Source: Mesostigma viride (lineage: Eukaryota; Streptophyta; Mesostigmatophyceae; Mesostigmatales; Mesostigmataceae). Taken from it: a stretch of 64,000 nucleotides of DNA. Each line of letters begins with the position of its first letter. The first letter of the stretch is position 1. Under the pieces are notes generated by a model. That model was not told the origin of the DNA and ran no database searches. It was given only the letters and a program-made list of their open reading frames with translations. The position numbers and the translations under genes are program-made. Below are positions 55,386 to 64,000 of the stretch, piece after piece. The DNA is taken from contig RPFO01000082.1 of assembly GCA_009746045.1 (NCBI GenBank), positions 4,271,452 to 4,335,451 on the forward strand. The letters run 5' to 3'.

Positions 55386-57390
55386 TGCTGCCTTGCCTTC
55401 GAATTTTAATTGCGTTGCATGATATACGAAGGCAAAATGAAAAAAGTTAAAACGTTAGCCGCCGACAATCTGGAGCGTACGATGATGGATCCAACGGCCG
55501 CGATAAACCCGCTAAGTTAGCGGCTCGGGTCGTCCGTCCAGAATACTACAAAATACTACACATAAACAACCAATCCAAAACAAGCAAACTACGGAAAACA
55601 AACGGCCTTCGGCCCCAACGGTCACAAATCCAACGGAAACGACCCGAAATCGATACATAACACCACCGAAACGACGCAGCCGCAGGCCACGCCGCCGGAC
55701 GAAAAAAACTAAGTGACGTGCTCCGCGAGCAATTTGCTGGCTGGCGATGGCAGGAAACGTACGCTAGAAAATTGGGATGGGGAATGCGCAGCCATGGTTT
55801 TATACGTCAAAATTTTATGTTTGAAGAGCAAGTACGAAATTTTCTGAGCTGGAGGTGCGTCAACGGAGTGATACCTGCGTGGGAGAGGTCCGCGTCGCTA
55901 TGGCGACCTGGAAATGGAATGTCGTTGTAGATTTAGGTATTGTAGTATCATGCTTAATTGCTTTACGTACTGGGTGCCTAGTAAAATCAGTTTGCTGTTC
56001 GTGGAAGGCGTGGGGCCGACGAGTTTCTGGTGTCATCATATTGGAAAGAACGCTGGATTTTTTGCCACGGGACGTAACTGGCGATGCCGATGGTGAGGCG
56101 TACTACCTACCGGGGTACTACCTGCTCTCTTTCTGATGCATTTTCATGGTTGCGTTCTTTCCATTTCGCCGAATCCATCTAGTCGCAGACATAGCGTAGC
56201 GTTGCGTTTTATTAGCCGTGCAGGACGCCATCTTCATGGTCCTTCGAATGTCCTGTGTGAACGTCCGTTGCCCAAGGATCTGTGATGCTTTTTTCTGGAA
56301 TATGCTGGGCTTGGAAAGCCCCTCTGGATGCTTGCTGTCACGGGTTTGGGGCGTCATTTACATTCATGGTGCTTTCTGCGTAACTGCTGACTTGCTTCGC
56401 ACGTGGATTTTCACTGGACTGAAGAGCGCGTCTGCTAGCATGTTTACGTGGTGTATAAGGTGATCAATCAACTATTTGTTTATTATATGTTGACAATAGA
56501 TATATGTTGTTTATTATATGTTGACAATAGAAGGTGTGTTATATATTTCTTCATCAAGCATGTCAAAAGTAATCTCCACTCGCTTACAACCTGAATTTTG
56601 CTTTGCTGGGTCTGCTGTGTTTGTGTCTCACTGTGCAGGCTATCCCCTTGGTTGATCAACCAGCGGGTGCTTTTTGGTGGCAGCGGGGCCTTATACTCTT
56701 CTTGGCGTTTTTCATCCATGGCATGTCAACCAACGCATGCATGCCAGCCCCTAAACAAGAAAACACTAAGTCACCAAAGAATGGAATTCAGGGCATGGTC
56801 ATGAGCAGGGTAACAGCAGCATTAATATTAAATGGGCATGATGTCAACAGGAAAACACTAAGTCACGTGAGGAAAGTCTTTTTATGATCCCAAACAGCCT
56901 GGACGTGGCCGTGTGCCGAATTAATTTGTGTAGTCCGCGCATTTCCGGCGCAAGTCGCCGGCCGGACCTTGTGACAGCGCCAGAATAATTATTAACATTG
57001 TATGACTTTTGTAGGTAGAAAAATGTCTGTGGAGACGCTGTGCGTCGCGCTTCAATATTTTAATATAATTTTAATGAAAAGTTTGAAATGTTTCGTAAAC
57101 CTTACCTAAGCTTAGCCGCTAGGCGGCTAAGCTTAGCCAAACCACATGTGCACCTCGATATAGTCTCAAAAAAAAAAAAATACCACAGGGGAATGCACAG
57201 TATGCATGACAGACCTATAACGTGTTGAATTTGTTAAGTGAGATAACCAATTATAAACCAGCAAACTTCATAGTAGTAATCTTGGGCGTACCCCCACTTA
57301 GCTATCAGTTGTCTGTTGTGAAAGCTAGCATGCATGCATATAGGCCTACATGCGTGCCTATATGTTATGTATATGGGTCCCATATGGTGC
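55386..57390. other. No recognised gene
   Basis: Short ORFs without family matches. A perfect hairpin TAAGCTTAGCCGC...GCGGCTAAGCTTA lies at 57107-57137. A 32-bp direct repeat (TTGTTTATTATATGTTGACA and following) occurs at 56476 and 56509. Confidence 0.4.
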
Positions 57391-57394
57391 CTAT

Positions 57395-58523
57395 ATGGGA
57401 GATCATGTAGCACATATTCCTTGATCAATGGATGGGTGGAGTGGAGGGAGCCGCGTAATCGAACTAACCTAACTCTAAGCTATCTAGTCTAGAAAAATCC
57501 TAACTACACTACTAATCAAAACGCCGCCTCCTCTTGGGGGGAGGTGGCTTGCCCACAGGGGCGGGCGTGTGAGCCTTGACAATCTTCTGCCACCGTGTCT
57601 TGTTCTGCATGGCAGTCCAAAGAAGGGAGAGAGAGTGGATGCGGTGTTCAAACTGGGCTGGGACCACTAGGTAGTCCAGCAACATCTGGATCCATGAGGA
57701 TGCAGACGATATTTGTTTAAACTTTTGTGTAATTATTTTTCTAATGAGATTAGCATAGTTGTACTCCGTGGCATGCCTTTGCGCATGACACGCAAGTACT
57801 TACTTACTTAACATCTGGATGTAGTTCGTGACAGGTTTCCCTACCCTTTTGGGAATGCCCTTGGGGCCAGGCCAGGTCAGAATATGCCGCCCTGGCTGGC
57901 CAAGCCGCTGGGGGCCTGCTAGACCAAGGGCGGTGTCGACCTGGCTGGTGCGAGCAAGGTGTCCTACAAATGCTATCCTACGCTGCCTAATCTCGTCCGA
58001 AATACGAGGCATACCCTGATACAAAGACTCTAATGACGGGCGCTTGGAAAACCCTACGTTCAGGACCTGTCGGAGCATCCTGTAAACCGTGCCGTCGAGC
58101 TTAGCTGCCAGTGTGGGTGTGATTGTCCACGCCTCGGCGCCATACGTGAGCACCGTGAGGACGAGGACCTTGAAGAGCATGTGCTTGCGGTGCTCGCCCA
58201 GGCCCTTCGAGCGCCAGTAGGTGTTGAGCGAACGGAGCCTGGCCCAGGCCAGGCTGATGCGGATGTCCACATCGTCTGCGGTGTCAGGGAGCCAACTCCC
58301 CAACAGTTTGAAGCGATCGCGGAACGGGACCTCCGTCCCGTCGAGCAGGCACGGCAAGCGGCGGTCTACTGGAGGCCCCAATCACCATCGCCTCAGTTTT
58401 GACACTAATCTCCGACCCCACCGCCCTCGCCTCCAGGCCCAGACAGTCCAGCCAGGTCTGAATGTGCTCGGGGCGCGCGATGAGGGTGGTGTCATCCGCA
58501 TAAATCAGGTCGGCCAGCCATGG
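57395..58523 (-). mobile_element. Family C non-LTR retrotransposon, 3' half, reverse transcriptase remains
   Basis: The type-2 terminal sequence is at the left (GGAGATCATGTAGCACATAT). On the minus strand: LIYADDTTLIARPEHIQTW (YADD catalytic motif, 58520-58460), then across a frameshift LLDGTEVPFRDRFKLLGSWL, LKVLTYGAEAW-like FKVLVLTVLTYGAEAWTIT, LYQGMPRISDEIRQRRIAFV, GRHILTWPGPKGIPKRV. The end PPPPKRRRRFD lies at 57520-57545. 5'-truncated inside the RT palm; interrupted by a family P copy. It is the best-preserved family C copy in the window. Confidence 0.85.
57692..57809 (+). mobile_element. Family P insertion (118 bp) with (CTTA)n tail
   Basis: Perfect 11-bp target duplication AACATCTGGAT at 57681-57691 and 57810-57820. 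The 3' tail is GTACTTACTTACTT. It splits the family C ORF. Confidence 0.88.
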
Positions 58524-58687
58524 GCATGCCACGGAGTACTATGCTAATCTCATATTAGAAAAATAATTACTCGGAAGTTACAAATATCGTCTGCATCATG
58601 CCCCAACTACATAGTAGAGGGGGATATAATATCCTCATCGATCTGAGCTGTCCTCTTTCTGTAATGGCAGATGAGGCGGTACGTAGT
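58524..58687 (-). mobile_element. Family P copy, inverted
   Basis: Collinear in reverse with 57692-57790 and extending further 5': ATGCTAATCTCATATTAG, GTCTGCATCATGCCCCAACT, GAGCTGTCCTCTTTCTGTAA. It lies at the truncated 5' end of the family C copy. Confidence 0.65.
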
Positions 58688-58698
58688 GCAGCGGCTAT

Positions 58699-58759
58699 TA
58701 AAAAATTAAATTAAATTATAACATGCCTCCGTTAGGGAGATCATGTAGAACATATTCCA
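58699..58759 (-). mobile_element. Minimal family C insertion: 61 bp of hairpin and tail
   Basis: Contains only the (AATTT)n tail, CATGCCTCCGTTAGGGAGAT and 20 more bases. Flanked by a perfect 11-bp duplication GCAGCGGCTAT (58688-58698 and 58760-58770). Parallel to the minimal family D copy at 3535-3582. Confidence 0.85.
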
Positions 58760-59322
58760 GCAGCGGCTATCCTCAGGGGCAACAGCCTCCACCTGAGGCC
58801 GACTTCGTGGGAGAGTTGCTAGCTTGTAGCATCGATGAGACAACCACATGGTACAAATAATGGCACGTGCATGCACATGTATACTATGTCACCCCGTGAA
58901 TTAATTAATTACCCCATGAATCATGATCTTGCATTTTCCGGCCTTCATATCACGCGCAGACTGCGTCACGTGAGCATAAGTCCTCAGTGGGATGGATATG
59001 GGTGTTTTCCTCTTACTTGCCCAGTACTAAAAGGAAACTGAAGTTAATCCAGATGGTCTCTTCCCCCCTCTTTCGGTACATTTGCCTGTTGCCACTACAT
59101 TAAGTGAGACAACTATTCCTTGTGACGTGTTCATATGTACTACAGTAATCAATTATCTTGTGTAACAAATAAATAAGCGTCCAGATGGACCAACCTTCAT
59201 TCGAACTGCATGCAGTCTTGAGCGAATGCATTTCATAGCATGACTCATCTGCATTGGCCTCTGTGCAAGCAGCTAGTGCGCAGATTGATCACGCAGTAAG
59301 TACAGCTAGATCAGCAGCTGCA

Positions 59323-62857
<3,535 letters not shown>

Positions 62858-62978
62858 CTGGTAGCCACAACAAGAAGGCACCAAAACGGATTGGTTAGTG
62901 GTAGCTATCAGCCCCTGTGGCTGATCTGAACTACAGCCAAACCAGAGTGCGAGATAATGACGTTGCACTAACACTAGA

Positions 62979-63450
62979 AGGGAGTCCCCACGGCTGGCTC
63001 TCCGGTGGCCGTGCCAAAGGGCACAGTGATAGGCTAGCTAATGCTAGTTGTTCCCGTAGTGGCCCTTATATGTGTACGCACAGACATCGTACGAGGAGTT
63101 TTTGGAATTTTTGTTATGTGTACGTTAACTTTTGGGAGTTTTTTTTTCAGAACGTAGGTATATTGTCAGGGTATATACTTGAGGGGACTCTACAGGTATA
63201 CCATCTGCTATGACCTAGTATGTACATTATCTATCTGAAGGGGAAATCTTGGGTTGTACGAGGCCAGAAGGAGCGTTTTTGGGAGGCATGTGCGAGGGTG
63301 ATTCGTACAAAATTATGCGTACTGGTGTAAGGGCCACTACCGTAGTCCCCACGGCTGGCTCTCCGGTCGCCGTGCCAAAGGGCACAGTAATGGGCTAGAT
63401 AATGCTAATTTTTAGCCCCCTCCGCGGCCTCTCCAGTGGCCGCACCAAAG
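62979..63450 (+). repeat. Direct repeats GTCCCCACGGCTGGCTCTCC..., three copies
   Basis: Copies at 62985, 63352 and (diverged) 63418: CCCACGGCTGGCTCTCCGG, GCCGTGCCAAAGGGCACAGT, GGGCTAGATAATGCTA. The first two flank the TIR element at 63056, so the repeat was duplicated before or with its insertion. Confidence 0.7.
63056..63340. mobile_element. MITE with GTAGTGGCCCTTA inverted ends (285 bp)
   Basis: GTAGTGGCCCTTA at 63056-63068 and TAAGGGCCACTAC at 63328-63340; inside, GTACGCA and CGTACGA recur inverted. The target duplication is unclear (CCGTAGT overlaps both ends). No coding capacity. Confidence 0.65.
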
Positions 63451-64000
63451 GGTTGTTGAGAAACTCTGTTGTCTATCAGCACCGATGATACACAACTGCG
63501 CACCAAATACCTAAGGCATGCAGTCTGCTCACCATAGCACGCGCAGTTGACGGATGATAGCACCCACAGTTGACGGATTACTGCACCCGCAGTTTACATA
63601 TTACAGCACCCCATGGACCTCCAAGCCTCCACACCTGCAAAAGACTGGCTAACCTTGTGCCTACCCCTCCTTAGCTAGCGATCCTCCTACCTGCTGTAGC
63701 TGCTAATTCCCTGCCCGCCGTCACTAGCGAGGTTGCAACATTCGACGATGAAAGCACCGAGTGTGCACCAAAATGCCAGTTACGATCGCAGATGTGACTA
63801 CTAACCCTCTCAACGTTCAAGACAGGAAACAAGCATGCTACGAGGCCATAAACACCACAGCTCAGCATTGCAGTGACCTCATCATCTCATCCTCCTCAGC
63901 TCAGCATCGCAGTGGCCTCCTTTCCTATCATGATTTCTTACCAACCCCACCTAAACGCCAGGCTTACCTCTCTCTCATCTATAGCATGTCTTATAGCAAA
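63451..64000. other. No recognised gene
   Basis: Short direct repeats CACCCACAGTTGACGGAT (63555 and 63570 region) and CAGCTCAGCATTGCAGTGAC / CAGCTCAGCATCGCAGTGGC (63860, 63897). Upstream exons of the CHAD gene could lie here or beyond the window. Confidence 0.4.

Noticed and set aside
55718-56136. Plus-strand ORFs as a gene
   Set aside because: Overlapping short frames without recognisable motifs or consistent splice sites.

Overview
The window is nuclear DNA of a eukaryote, most likely a green-lineage alga. The reasons are short GT-AG introns in GC-rich genes, abundant simple repeats, and non-LTR retrotransposons. The gene set also fits: NAD formate dehydrogenase, VHL-domain protein, CHAD protein, F-box/LRR protein and a sialidase-like glycosidase. 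There are no operons and no bacterial or organellar genes. Species and lineage are inference only.

Layout. 1-1742: last two exons of a formate dehydrogenase, split by a 1.45 kb intron full of G-rich repeats. 1743-9885: a pile-up of nested non-LTR retrotransposons and a TIR element. 9886-14100: simple-sequence satellites, chiefly (CCCACG)n. 14100-17555: a perfect 297-bp-arm palindrome, then an unrecognised protein gene with a Tudor/PWWP-like C-terminus. 17984-18740: a tandem repeat of about 172 bp. 19145-23845: more retrotransposon debris. 25155-27323 (-): a VHL beta-domain gene. 29371-39893 (+): a seven-exon gene for a membrane-anchored, very acidic protein with a four-Asp-box sialidase-like domain. 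41224-49947: heavily nested retrotransposons, including three copies of one family inside each other. 49948-51293: a piggyBac-like TIR element in the tail of the outermost copy. 52314-53576 (-): an intact F-box/LRR gene. 55094-55383: a MITE. 57395-58770: reverse-transcriptase element remains. 59323-62857 (-): the 3' part of a CHAD-domain gene. 63056-63340: a second MITE.

Retrotransposon system. I name the families A-E, P and S for this report. A, B and E carry only an L1-type ORF1 (coiled coil, RRM-like and C-terminal parts) followed directly by a 3' UTR and a TTAA-type tail. C and D carry a reverse transcriptase. A and D end in the same 31-nt hairpin. B and C share a second terminal sequence. 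All four have a CTCC-CAAC-GGAG stem-loop next to the tail. Copies reduced to the last 48-61 bp still have target-site duplications, which marks this hairpin as the mobile 3' end. The simplest reading is that ORF1-only elements, comparable to mammalian HAL1, are copied by the C/D reverse transcriptase through this hairpin.

Two large genes each show a single-G frame break in a G run (15780-15783 and 31301-31307), probably consensus errors. Exons were placed by eye from homology, splice sites and reading phase. No alignment or search was run.
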